A stretch of DNA of 64,000 nucleotides from Priestia megaterium. GTDB taxonomy: Bacteria > Bacillota > Bacilli > Bacillales > Bacillaceae_H. Positions 56,178 through 64,000 of this stretch are shown piece by piece (position 1 is the stretch's first letter; each line of letters opens with the position of its first letter). The position numbers were made by a program, and so were the translations under genes. The notes under the pieces were generated by a model. The model had not been told where the DNA came from. It was given only the letters and a program-made list of their open reading frames with translations, and did no database searches. Location of the stretch: NCBI GenBank assembly GCA_008180335.1, contig VTEF01000001.1:684636-748635 (forward strand), given 5' to 3'.

Positions 56178-56822
56178 TTGCTACGGCATATCATAATGAT
56201 CAGTTTCGTTTTTATGGCTATATGGTTACCTTCTGAAGCAATGGTAGCTGCAGAAAGCGACACAAATTCTGTGAAAGCATGTATTGATAACCCTGATACA
56301 TGTGCAGATAGCCAAGAGAAAGAGTCTCAGCAAGAACAAGTAGAAGGTCAAAGTTCAGCAATCACTGCTGGAGATGTAGTAAAAATGATTTTTGCATTCT
56401 TATTTGTTATTGGTTTACTAGTTGTCGTGCTTAAGATCGTCAATGGAAAAGGAAAGTTGCTCCAAAGGAATAAAATTGTCCAAAACCTTGGTGGTACAAG
56501 TGTTGGCAGCAATAAATCCATACAAGTAGTAAAAGTAGGAAATCAACTGTTTGTCGTTGGGGTAGGCGAGAATGTACAGCTATTATCGGAAGTAGTGGGA
56601 GATGAAAAGCAGCAGTTACTTGTCCAATATGAGCAAGAACAAAACACTGATGCAGAATATCAAGCGTTTCTTCCAGCATTATTCGATAAGTGGAAACAAC
56701 CAAAATCAGAGGAAGCATCTCGTCAGTTTCAGCATGTTTTCAGAAGTGAATTGAAAAATATTATAAAGAAGCGCAAAGCAAAGTTAGAAGAGTTAGAAAG
56801 GAACAAGCAGCACGATGAATGA
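56178..56822 (+). CDS. fliO: Flagellar biosynthesis protein FliO (FliZ of Bacillus)
   Basis: 214 residues, TTG start after AGAGGTGG. N-terminal signal-like sequence ([21 protein letters not shown]), an acidic extracellular part with two cysteines, a membrane helix (about 65-90), then a cytoplasmic domain of FliO type ([44 protein letters not shown]) and a charged tail. FliO supports assembly of the FliP ring of the export gate. fliP overlaps by 8 bases. Confidence 0.92.
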   Translation: MLRHIIMISFVFMAIWLPSEAMVAAESDTNSVKACIDNPDTCADSQEKESQQEQVEGQSSAITAGDVVKMIFAFLFVIGLLVVVLKIVNGKGKLLQRNKIVQNLGGTSVGSNKSIQVVKVGNQLFVVGVGENVQLLSEVVGDEKQQLLVQYEQEQNTDAEYQAFLPALFDKWKQPKSEEASRQFQHVFRSELKNIIKKRKAKLEELERNKQHDE

Positions 56823-57483
56823 AGTTATGGAACTCTTTAATACTAGTGATCCAACGAATGTATCAACATCGGTACAGTTATTATTATTGCTGACCATTCT
56901 ATCAATTGCCCCAGGCATTCTTATTTTAATGACATGCTTTACGCGAATTGTTATTGTGTTGTCATTTGTTCGAACATCGTTAGGAACACAACAAATGCCT
57001 CCTAACCAAGTCCTGTTGGGATTAGCGTTATTTTTAACCTTTTTTATTATGGCACCAACATTTTCACAAATTAATGATCAAGCTCTTCAACCTCTTTTTA
57101 AAGAAGAGATTAAACTTGACGAAGCATATAAGCGTGCGTCGCTGCCAATGAAAGAATTTATGAGCGCACATACAAGACAGAAAGATTTGACCTTGTTTTT
57201 AGAGTATGCAGATATGGAGAGGCCTGACTCAATTGAGAAAATTCCTTTGACTGCACTTGTTCCAGCATTTGCAATTAGTGAGTTAAAAACAGCCTTTCAA
57301 ATTGGATTTATGATTTTTATTCCGTTTTTAATCATTGACATGATTATTGCCAGTGTACTGATGTCAATGGGGATGATGATGTTGCCCCCTGTCATGATTT
57401 CACTGCCTTTTAAAATTTTGCTGTTTGTGTTAGTTGATGGATGGAATTTAGTCGTTAAATCGTTACTAATAAGTTTTCAATAG
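56815..57483 (+). CDS. fliP: Flagellar export gate protein FliP
   Basis: 222 residues. Four membrane segments. The family has [34 protein letters not shown] and [19 protein letters not shown], both near-invariant. FliP forms the core ring of the gate with FliQ and FliR. fliQ follows after 10 bases. Confidence 0.98.
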   Translation: MNEVMELFNTSDPTNVSTSVQLLLLLTILSIAPGILILMTCFTRIVIVLSFVRTSLGTQQMPPNQVLLGLALFLTFFIMAPTFSQINDQALQPLFKEEIKLDEAYKRASLPMKEFMSAHTRQKDLTLFLEYADMERPDSIEKIPLTALVPAFAISELKTAFQIGFMIFIPFLIIDMIIASVLMSMGMMMLPPVMISLPFKILLFVLVDGWNLVVKSLLISFQ

Positions 57484-57493
57484 GTGAGAGAAG

Positions 57494-57763
57494 ATGGATG
57501 GAGAATTTGTAATTTCGTTAGCAGAAAAAGGTGTCTACACAATTTTAATTGTATGCGGACCTTTACTATTATTAGCACTTGTCGTTGGTTTACTAGTGAG
57601 TATTTTTCAAGCAACTACACAAATTCAAGAGCAAACACTTGCGTTTGTCCCCAAAATTGTTGCTGTATTAGTAGGTATTGTTTTCTTTGGACCATGGATG
57701 TTGTCAAAAATGGTTTCATTCACATATGACATTTTTGCAAATCTTTATCGGTATGTAGGGTGA
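57494..57763 (+). CDS. fliQ: Flagellar export gate protein FliQ
   Basis: 89 residues, two membrane segments, with GLLVSIFQATTQIQEQTLAFVPKIVA, the FliQ signature. ATG after AGGTGAGAGA. A second ORF in another frame over the same bases is Cys-rich and not a gene. Confidence 0.97.
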   Translation: MDGEFVISLAEKGVYTILIVCGPLLLLALVVGLLVSIFQATTQIQEQTLAFVPKIVAVLVGIVFFGPWMLSKMVSFTYDIFANLYRYVG

Positions 57764-57765
57764 AA

Positions 57766-58542
57766 ATGGAACAGCTATTAACTATGTATCCTGCTTTTCT
57801 ATTAATTTTAGTACGTGTCGCTTCATTTTTTATCACGGTACCATTCTTTTCACATCGAACAATTCCTGCTATGCATAAAGTTGGTTTAGCGGCAGTTCTA
57901 TCAATTGTCATTGTGACAACCATTGATATTCCAGCGGTGGAATTAGATGATCAGTTTATTTTACTTGTTGTAAAAGAATGTTTAGTGGGATTGGTTATGG
58001 GGTTAATCGCGTATATTGTCATTATGGCTATTCAAATTGCTGGTGGATTAATAGATTTTCAGATTGGATTTGCCATCGCCAATGTCATTGATCCTCAGAC
58101 TGGAGCACAAAGCCCAATTACGGGGCAATACTTATATACAGTTGCGCTTCTACTCTTACTATCGACCAATGGCCATCATTTATTAATAGATGGAATTTAT
58201 AACAGTTACGATGTTATTCCGATGAATCAATTAATCTTTCCGGTAGGAGAGGAAACTTTTGTTACTCATGCGTTAACGACATTTGCAACAATGTTTCTGC
58301 TTGCCGTTCAAATGTCTTTGCCGCTTGTTGGTGCTCTCTTTCTTGTAGATGTAGCCCTTGGTATTGTGGCACGAACGGTTCCGCAGCTTAATATCTTTGT
58401 TGTTGGGTTCCCATTAAAAATTATAGTTGCGTTTATCCTTTTAATTGTTGTAATGGGGAGTATGTTTTATATGATGCAATTAATCTTTGAATATATGTTA
58501 GAAGCAATGCGAACGATGATTAGGATACTAGGGGGAGTGTAG
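57766..58542 (+). CDS. fliR: Flagellar export gate protein FliR
   Basis: 258 residues from ATG 57766; GTG at 57760 is possible. Neither has ideal spacing from TAGGGTGA. The ATG gives MEQLLTMYPAFLLI, aligned with the known Bacillus N terminus. Six membrane segments; GGLIDFQIGFAIANVIDPQTGAQSP is conserved. It caps the FliPQR export channel. Confidence 0.95.
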   Translation: MEQLLTMYPAFLLILVRVASFFITVPFFSHRTIPAMHKVGLAAVLSIVIVTTIDIPAVELDDQFILLVVKECLVGLVMGLIAYIVIMAIQIAGGLIDFQIGFAIANVIDPQTGAQSPITGQYLYTVALLLLLSTNGHHLLIDGIYNSYDVIPMNQLIFPVGEETFVTHALTTFATMFLLAVQMSLPLVGALFLVDVALGIVARTVPQLNIFVVGFPLKIIVAFILLIVVMGSMFYMMQLIFEYMLEAMRTMIRILGGV

Positions 58543-58544
58543 CG

Positions 58545-59627
58545 TTGTTTCTTGTCCGATTGGATTTACAGTTTTTTGCAGGTGAAAAAACAGAAAAGGC
58601 AACGCCTAAGAAGAAACAAGACTCAAGAAAAAAAGGACAAGTTGCTAAAAGTCAAGACGTGACAACAGCTGTCGTCTTATTACTTGTTTTCTTATACTTT
58701 ATATTTGGAGCAAAGCAGGCTTTACAGCACATTATTCTCATTATGAAAGAAACGTTTCAAACGTATTTGCTACTTGATGTAACAGAAGAAAGTGTATTTA
58801 CTATCTTAATGGATTTATTGCCTCAAGTGGCACTTGCAGTTGGACCTATTATGCTCGTTGCCTTGGTAGGTGCGGTTGCAGCAAATTATATGCAAGTAGG
58901 TGTGCTTTTTTCAACAGAGCCATTACAGCCTAAATTAGAGAAAATTGATCCGATAAAGGGTGCCAAAAGAATTTTTTCGATGAGGGCGCTTGTTGAATTA
59001 CTGAAATCAACGTTAAAAATTGTATTTATTGGAGTTGTTACCTTTGCAGTGTTGTGGCTCAATGTTGAAGAAGTACTAATGCTGTCTCAAAAAAGCATTG
59101 CAGATGCTCTAATCTCTTTATCAAAACTTGTTTTTCAAATGGGACTAGCAGCTTCACTTGTGCTACTACTATTATCTATTCTTGATTATATGTACCAGAG
59201 GTTTGATTTTGAAAAAAATATTCGTATGTCAAAACAAGATATAAAGGATGAAAATAAAAACATTGAAGGTGATCCATTAATCAAATCTAAAATAAAGCAA
59301 AAACAGCGGGAGATGGCGATGTCACGCATGATGCAAGAAGTACCGAAAGCAGATGTAGTCATTACAAATCCAACTCACTATGCAATTGCTTTAAAGTATG
59401 ATGAAGAAAAAATGGATGCTCCGTATGTTGTGGCAAGTGGTGTAGATTTTATTGCCCAAAAAATAAAGTCAGTTGCCAAGAATCATGACATTATCATGAT
59501 TGAAAATCGACCGCTAGCAAGAGGTCTTTATGAACAAACAAATGTAGGTGATGCTGTACCAGAAGAGTTTTTTAAAGCAGTAGCTGAAATACTAGCTTAC
59601 GTCTATCGCCTTCAAAACAAAGTGTAA
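58545..59627 (+). CDS. flhB: Flagellar export switch protein FlhB
   Basis: 360 residues, TTG start after AGGGGGAG. N-terminal EKTEKATPKKKQDSRKKGQVAKSQD, four membrane segments (about 41-56, 95-117, 155-172, 195-216), and the autocleavage motif NPTH at 275-278. The C-terminal part after the cleavage site switches export from hook to filament proteins with FliK. The last 83 residues resemble YlqH encoded 28 kb upstream. Confidence 0.97.
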   Translation: MFLVRLDLQFFAGEKTEKATPKKKQDSRKKGQVAKSQDVTTAVVLLLVFLYFIFGAKQALQHIILIMKETFQTYLLLDVTEESVFTILMDLLPQVALAVGPIMLVALVGAVAANYMQVGVLFSTEPLQPKLEKIDPIKGAKRIFSMRALVELLKSTLKIVFIGVVTFAVLWLNVEEVLMLSQKSIADALISLSKLVFQMGLAASLVLLLLSILDYMYQRFDFEKNIRMSKQDIKDENKNIEGDPLIKSKIKQKQREMAMSRMMQEVPKADVVITNPTHYAIALKYDEEKMDAPYVVASGVDFIAQKIKSVAKNHDIIMIENRPLARGLYEQTNVGDAVPEEFFKAVAEILAYVYRLQNKV

Positions 59628-59699
59628 CATTTGGTTCAAATAAGCGAATCAACAGTAGAAGTTTTACGTTATTAAAAGGTTTAAGGAGAGAATTTATTC

Positions 59700-61739
59700 A
59701 TGTCTGCAAGAGAGTTGCCAGTTGTTATTGGTGTTGTACTTATTATTGTCATGCTTGTAATCCCATTACCGTCTTGGTTATTAAGTGTATTAATTATGGT
59801 GAATATTTCTCTTGCCTTACTCGTGTTACTTGTTTCAATGAACATGAAAGAGCCATTAGAATTGTCTGTATTTCCATCTTTATTGCTTGTTTTAACATTG
59901 TTTCGTCTTGGATTAAATGTTTCAACAACTCGATCGATTTTAAGTGCGGGAGATGCGGGTGGAGTTGTTGAGACGTTCGGAAATTTTGTTATTGGAGGAA
60001 ATCCACTCGTTGGTTTCGTTGTTTTTATCATCTTAATCGTGATTCAGTTTTTGGTTATTACGAAAGGAGCAGAGCGTGTGTCTGAAGTAGCTGCGCGTTT
60101 TACACTTGATGCGATGCCAGGAAAGCAAATGAGTATTGATGCAGATTTGAATGCGGGAATGATTTCAGAAAAGCAAGCGATTCAAAGGCGTGAAAAAATT
60201 CAACGAGAAGCCGATTTTTACGGGGCTATGGATGGAGCAAGTAAATTTGTAAAAGGCGATGCAATAGCAGGAATTGTCATTACCTTAATTAATATTTTAT
60301 TTGGAATAATTATTGGGATGATGCAAATGGGAATGACAATAAGCGAATCTTCCCAAACGTTTACCCTGTTAACTGTTGGAGACGGATTAGTTAGTCAAAT
60401 TCCAGCTTTAATGATTTCAACAGCAACAGGAATTATTGTCACGAGAGCGGCGTCAACAGGGAATTTAAGTGAAGATATTACCCAACAGTTATTTGCTTTT
60501 CCAACAATGCTATATGTTACAGCTGGAACGATTGCTGCACTTGGCTTAATTACACCTATTAACGATATCTTAACGTTACCACTGGCACTTTTACTTGCAG
60601 TGGGCGGGTATTATTTAGCTCGTGAAAAAGTTCAAAGCGCCAATGAAGAAGTAGCTTTATCGGAAGAAGAGTTACAAACTGATGAGATGAAAAGCCCAGA
60701 GAGTGTTGTTAATTTGCTGAGTGTAGATCCAATTGAGTTTGAGTTTGGCTATGGGTTGATACCACTTGCAGATACAAATCAAGGCGGAGATTTGTTAGAC
60801 CGTATTATTATGATTCGGCGACAATTAGCATTAGAGCTTGGCCTTGTCATTCCAGTTGTGCGAATTCGTGATAACATTCAGCTTCAACCTAACGAATATC
60901 GCTTAAAGATTAAAGGAAATGAAATGGCCCGAGGCGATATTTTATTAGATCATTACTTAGCCATTAGCCCTGGAGTGGATGACGATTTAATTGAAGGAAT
61001 TGATACAATTGAACCAGCTTTTCAAATGCCTGCTAAATGGATTAGCGAAACGACAAAAGAGCAAGCAGAAATGTTTGGTTATACAGTTGTAGACCCGCCG
61101 TCTGTTGTGTCTACTCACATTACAGAAGTCATCAAATCACACGCGCATGAATTAATTGGCCGTCAAGAGACAAAGCAATTAATTGATCATATAAAAGAGG
61201 CATATCCGATCTTGATTGAAGAAGTAACGCCTACTCCTTTGTCAGTCGGAGATGTGCAGCGAGTATTAGCAAAATTACTAAAAGAGCGTGTGTCCATTCG
61301 AAATTTGCCCATTATTTTTGAAGTGCTAGCCGATTATGGAAAGATGACATCTGATATTGATCTATTAACAGAATATGTTCGTCAAGGTCTGTCAAGACAA
61401 ATTACGAATCAGTACGCTGGTGGAAATAACTTACTTCGTGTCATTACGTTATCTGGAAAAGTAGAGAAAACGATGGCAGAAGGTGTTCAGCAAACGGAGC
61501 ATGGCAATTATTTATCGCTTGATCCGTATGTATCACAGACGATTGTTGAAAACATTGCACAGCAGGTGGAATCATTGTCATTTCAAGAACAAGCACCGGT
61601 TATTTTATGCTCCCCAGCAGTTCGAATGTACGTGCGTCAAATGACAGAGCGTTATTTACCGCATGTTGCAATCCTGTCTTACAATGAGTTAGAAGCAAAT
61701 GTAGAAGTTCAAAGTGTTGGAGTGGTGGATCTTTCATGA
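59700..61739 (+). CDS. flhA: Flagellar export gate protein FlhA
   Basis: 679 residues, ATG after AAGGAGAG. About eight membrane segments to residue 310, with FRLGLNVSTTRSIL and the conserved cytoplasmic loop FTLDAMPGKQMSIDADLNAGMI. The large cytoplasmic domain (about 330-679) includes VPVVRIRDN-type and the GRQETKQLIDHIKE stretch. It docks export substrates and chaperones. Confidence 0.97.
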   Translation: MSARELPVVIGVVLIIVMLVIPLPSWLLSVLIMVNISLALLVLLVSMNMKEPLELSVFPSLLLVLTLFRLGLNVSTTRSILSAGDAGGVVETFGNFVIGGNPLVGFVVFIILIVIQFLVITKGAERVSEVAARFTLDAMPGKQMSIDADLNAGMISEKQAIQRREKIQREADFYGAMDGASKFVKGDAIAGIVITLINILFGIIIGMMQMGMTISESSQTFTLLTVGDGLVSQIPALMISTATGIIVTRAASTGNLSEDITQQLFAFPTMLYVTAGTIAALGLITPINDILTLPLALLLAVGGYYLAREKVQSANEEVALSEEELQTDEMKSPESVVNLLSVDPIEFEFGYGLIPLADTNQGGDLLDRIIMIRRQLALELGLVIPVVRIRDNIQLQPNEYRLKIKGNEMARGDILLDHYLAISPGVDDDLIEGIDTIEPAFQMPAKWISETTKEQAEMFGYTVVDPPSVVSTHITEVIKSHAHELIGRQETKQLIDHIKEAYPILIEEVTPTPLSVGDVQRVLAKLLKERVSIRNLPIIFEVLADYGKMTSDIDLLTEYVRQGLSRQITNQYAGGNNLLRVITLSGKVEKTMAEGVQQTEHGNYLSLDPYVSQTIVENIAQQVESLSFQEQAPVILCSPAVRMYVRQMTERYLPHVAILSYNELEANVEVQSVGVVDLS

Positions 61740-62842
61740 AGGTAAAAAAGTATATAGCAGCCTCAATGCCTGAAGCAATGAAACTGATTCGAGCAGAATT
61801 AGGAGAAAAAGCTGTCATTCTTAAATCAAAACCTGTTCAAACCGGTGGTTTTATGGGGTTATTTTCAAAACAGAAAATGGAGGTTATTGCAGCTGTTGAT
61901 ACAGTCAATGATCGAAAACCAAAACAAAAATTACCGAACAGAAAAGAAAAAGAACAGGTTTCAAGGCAAGTAGATGAACAGCAAATTACGAAGCAGCTTA
62001 ACGAACTTAAACAACTAGTAGCAAGCATGAATCAACCATCTCAAAGTCATGCACATCCTAAAATCGTTAATGACATTTTAACCTTTTTACGGGAACAAGA
62101 CATAGAAGAAACGATTCTGAAACAGCTAACAACAGACTTACTAGCGTATTATTACGTTAACCAATCCATTGCGGAAGAAGAGTTTATTCCCTGGGGAAAA
62201 GAATGGTTTTTAACAAAGTTTTCATCAATAAAAAATAGCGGCATCTCTAAAAAATATGTAAATGTTGTCGGGCCTACAGGGGTAGGGAAAACAACAACAT
62301 TAGCCAAATTAGCAGGAAAGTGTGTCATTGAAAAAAAACAAAAAGTAGCTTTTATTACAACAGATACATACCGGATTTCTGCTATTGATCAATTAAAAAC
62401 CTATGCTTCTATTTTGAATGCTCCTATTGAAGTTTGTTACAACAATGAAGATTTTAAAAAAGCGGTTGACGCTTTCGAACAGTACGATGTGGTGTTCATT
62501 GATACAGCAGGCCGAAATTTCTTGAAAAGTAAATATGTTCAAGATTTGCAAAATGTGATTTCGTTTCAAGCTAACATGCAGACGTTTCTTGTGTTGTCTA
62601 TGACATCAAAGCTGTCAGATATGGAGAAAATTTATCAACAATTTTCACTGCTTCCAATTGATTCATTCATTTTTACAAAATTAGATGAAACGATGACATT
62701 TGGTTCGATGATCAACATGTTTGATAAATATAATAAACAAGTTTCGTTTGTAACAACTGGACAAAACGTTCCGGATGATATTCAAGATTTTACAATAGAA
62801 ACAGCGGTTGATTATTTATTTGGAGAATGGAGACATGAATGA
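61736..62842 (+). CDS. flhF: Flagellar placement GTPase FlhF
   Basis: 368 residues, ATG overlapping flhA by 4 bases. An SRP-type GTPase: basic N-terminal region, N domain, then the G domain with [41 protein letters not shown] and TKLDE. FlhF helps place flagella. Starts with KVKKYIAASMPEAMKLIRAELG. flhG overlaps its end. Confidence 0.97.
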   Translation: MKVKKYIAASMPEAMKLIRAELGEKAVILKSKPVQTGGFMGLFSKQKMEVIAAVDTVNDRKPKQKLPNRKEKEQVSRQVDEQQITKQLNELKQLVASMNQPSQSHAHPKIVNDILTFLREQDIEETILKQLTTDLLAYYYVNQSIAEEEFIPWGKEWFLTKFSSIKNSGISKKYVNVVGPTGVGKTTTLAKLAGKCVIEKKQKVAFITTDTYRISAIDQLKTYASILNAPIEVCYNNEDFKKAVDAFEQYDVVFIDTAGRNFLKSKYVQDLQNVISFQANMQTFLVLSMTSKLSDMEKIYQQFSLLPIDSFIFTKLDETMTFGSMINMFDKYNKQVSFVTTGQNVPDDIQDFTIETAVDYLFGEWRHE

Positions 62843-63716
62843 TCAAGCAGAAATATTAAGGAAACAAGTAGGGGCATTAAATGAAGGGGATCATGCGCAT
62901 GAAGCAAAAGCATTAGCTGTTTTAAGTGGTAAAGGCGGCGTAGGAAAATCTAATTTCTCACTAAATTTCTCTTTAGCGCTGCAAAAAAAAGGGTACCGAG
63001 TTTTGCTGTTTGATATGGACATCGGCATGGGAAATATCGATATTTTAATGGGGATGACGGCCACTTACACAATTGTTGATTTGTTTGAAGCATCACTGTC
63101 TGTCCAGCAAATCATTAAAAAAGGTCCTGAGGGTCTTTCATATATTGCTGGTGGTTCAGGGATTTCTTCTATATTTGAATTATCTAATCATCATTTAACA
63201 TACTTGATTGAACAGCTGTCCTCTCTTGCATCAGATTATGATTATATTATTTTCGACATGGGTGCTGGAATGACAGAGAATGTCTTAACCTTTTTGAAAT
63301 CAATGAACGACATTATTGTTATTACAACACCCGAACCGACGTCGATTACAGATGCCTATGCTGCTGTGAAGTTTATGAGCTTATATGATATTAATGCGCC
63401 CTTTCATATCGTAATAAACAAAGCGTTGTCTAAAAAAGAAGGGTTGTTAACATATAATCGATTTGAAAAAGCAGTTCAGCAATTTTTACATCGCTCTGTT
63501 TATTTACTTGGAGCGATTCCAAATGACCAAAGTGTAATCAGAGCTGTCAATAGTCAAACTCCATTTTTTCTCTATGATGTTAAATCAAAAGCGAGTGAAG
63601 AGCTAAGAGAGATTGTCAAAACGTATACATCCGTTAATGATCAACAAAAAAATTGGCAGGTCGAAAAGCAAACTAGCTTTGTTAAGAAGTTAAAGAAATT
63701 CTTTTTAGAAAGGTAG
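62835..63716 (+). CDS. flhG: MinD-like ATPase FlhG (YlxH)
   Basis: 293 residues from the ATG after GGAGAATGGAGAC. Deviant Walker A LSGKGGVGKSNFSLN, DMDIGMGNIDILMG, and DMGAGMTENV; a C-terminal basic amphipathic helix (VKKLKKFFLER) for membrane binding. FlhG stimulates FlhF GTPase activity and controls the flagellar pattern. Also has an N-terminal DQAEILRKQV segment that activates FlhF. Confidence 0.96.
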   Translation: MNDQAEILRKQVGALNEGDHAHEAKALAVLSGKGGVGKSNFSLNFSLALQKKGYRVLLFDMDIGMGNIDILMGMTATYTIVDLFEASLSVQQIIKKGPEGLSYIAGGSGISSIFELSNHHLTYLIEQLSSLASDYDYIIFDMGAGMTENVLTFLKSMNDIIVITTPEPTSITDAYAAVKFMSLYDINAPFHIVINKALSKKEGLLTYNRFEKAVQQFLHRSVYLLGAIPNDQSVIRAVNSQTPFFLYDVKSKASEELREIVKTYTSVNDQQKNWQVEKQTSFVKKLKKFFLER

Positions 63717-63724
63717 GATTGTTG

Positions 63725-64000
63725 TTGAGTGAAATTAAAGTATTAATTGTTGATGATTCTGCTTTTATGCGAAAAGTCATTACAGATTTTTTAGACAAAG
63801 ACCATCGGTTTAAAGTCGTTGGAACAGCTCGTGATGGAGAAGAAGCATTAAAAAAGGTCACGCTTTTAGCTCCGGATGTCATTACACTTGATGTAGAAAT
63901 GCCTGTTATGGATGGTCTTGAAACTTTACAGCATCTCATGAAAATAAAACCAACACCAGTTGTTATGTTATCTAGTACAACGTTTGAAGGGGCAAATAAT
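63725..64000 (+). CDS. cheB: Chemotaxis methylesterase CheB, 5' part
   Basis: The frame is open to the last base of the window (92 codons). TTG at 63725 is 6 bases after AGGTAGGA. It encodes a receiver domain (VLIVDDSAFMRKVI; phosphorylated Asp in VITLDVEMPVMDG; VVMLSSTT). The typical S-x-F-M and the MP(V)MDG context, together with the position after flhG, identify CheB. The methylesterase domain lies beyond the window. Confidence 0.92.
   Translation, partial: MSEIKVLIVDDSAFMRKVITDFLDKDHRFKVVGTARDGEEALKKVTLLAPDVITLDVEMPVMDGLETLQHLMKIKPTPVVMLSSTTFEGANN

Noticed and set aside
57484-57729. 81-codon + strand frame overlapping fliQ
   Set aside because: It is a second frame over fliQ, Cys-rich and without family similarity; fliQ fits its family in the other frame.

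Overview
The window is a stretch of chromosome from an endospore-forming, flagellated member of the Bacillaceae. This is inferred from low GC, strong AGGAGG-type ribosome binding sites, spoVM, codY, fapR with its operator, and a gene order nearly identical, from memory, to the prkC-to-cheB region of Bacillus subtilis. Insertions relative to B. subtilis (a PfoR-like membrane protein before the serine dehydratase genes, and a signal peptidase gene between rplS and rbgA) point to another Bacillus or Priestia-type species. I cannot name the species. Both ends cut genes: prkC lacks its kinase domain and cheB has only its receiver domain.

Region by region. 1-6.4 kb: end of prkC, rsgA, rpe, thiN, spoVM, convergent rpmB, yloU and fakA. 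6.6-9.5 kb: pfoR-like gene and the two serine dehydratase subunits. 9.5-15.7 kb: recG, then the fatty-acid regulon fapR-plsX-fabD-fabG-acpP behind a FapR operator. 15.9-24.9 kb: rnc-smc-ftsY, then ylxM-ffh (signal recognition particle), rpsP-khpA, ylqD, rimM. 25-30.8 kb: trmD, rplS with an L19-type leader, sipS, rbgA, rnhB and the ylqG-ylqH pair. 31-41.8 kb: sucCD, dprA, topA, trmFO, xerC, hslVU, codY. 42.3-64 kb: the fla/che operon flgB-flgC-fliE-F-G-H-I-J-ylxF-fliK-flgD-flgE-flbD-fliL-M-Y-cheY-fliO-P-Q-R-flhB-A-F-G-cheB. Nearly everything is on the + strand; only rpmB is on the - strand.

How the genes work together. The first 42 kb is core housekeeping: translation factors, tRNA modification, protein targeting, lipid supply, chromosome organisation and resolution, and central metabolism. 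CodY, a GTP and branched-chain amino acid sensor, sits directly before the motility operon. The fla/che promoter has a weak CodY-like box at its start site. The last 22 kb encodes the basal body, the flagellar type III export gate and ATPase, hook assembly, the C-ring switch and the placement GTPases.

I found no mobile element, CRISPR array, tRNA or rRNA, and no new multi-gene system. The best leads are small or structural. They are a family of related hairpins in several intergenic gaps; a hairpin that appears to bridge the Shine-Dalgarno sequence and start codon of flbD; a FliK enlarged by 148-residue tandem repeats; the pfoR-like/sdaAB/sdaAA locus; a FliK-like/FlhB-C-like pair (ylqG-ylqH) outside the flagellar operon; and a concentration of TTG and GTG start codons in the fla/che operon.
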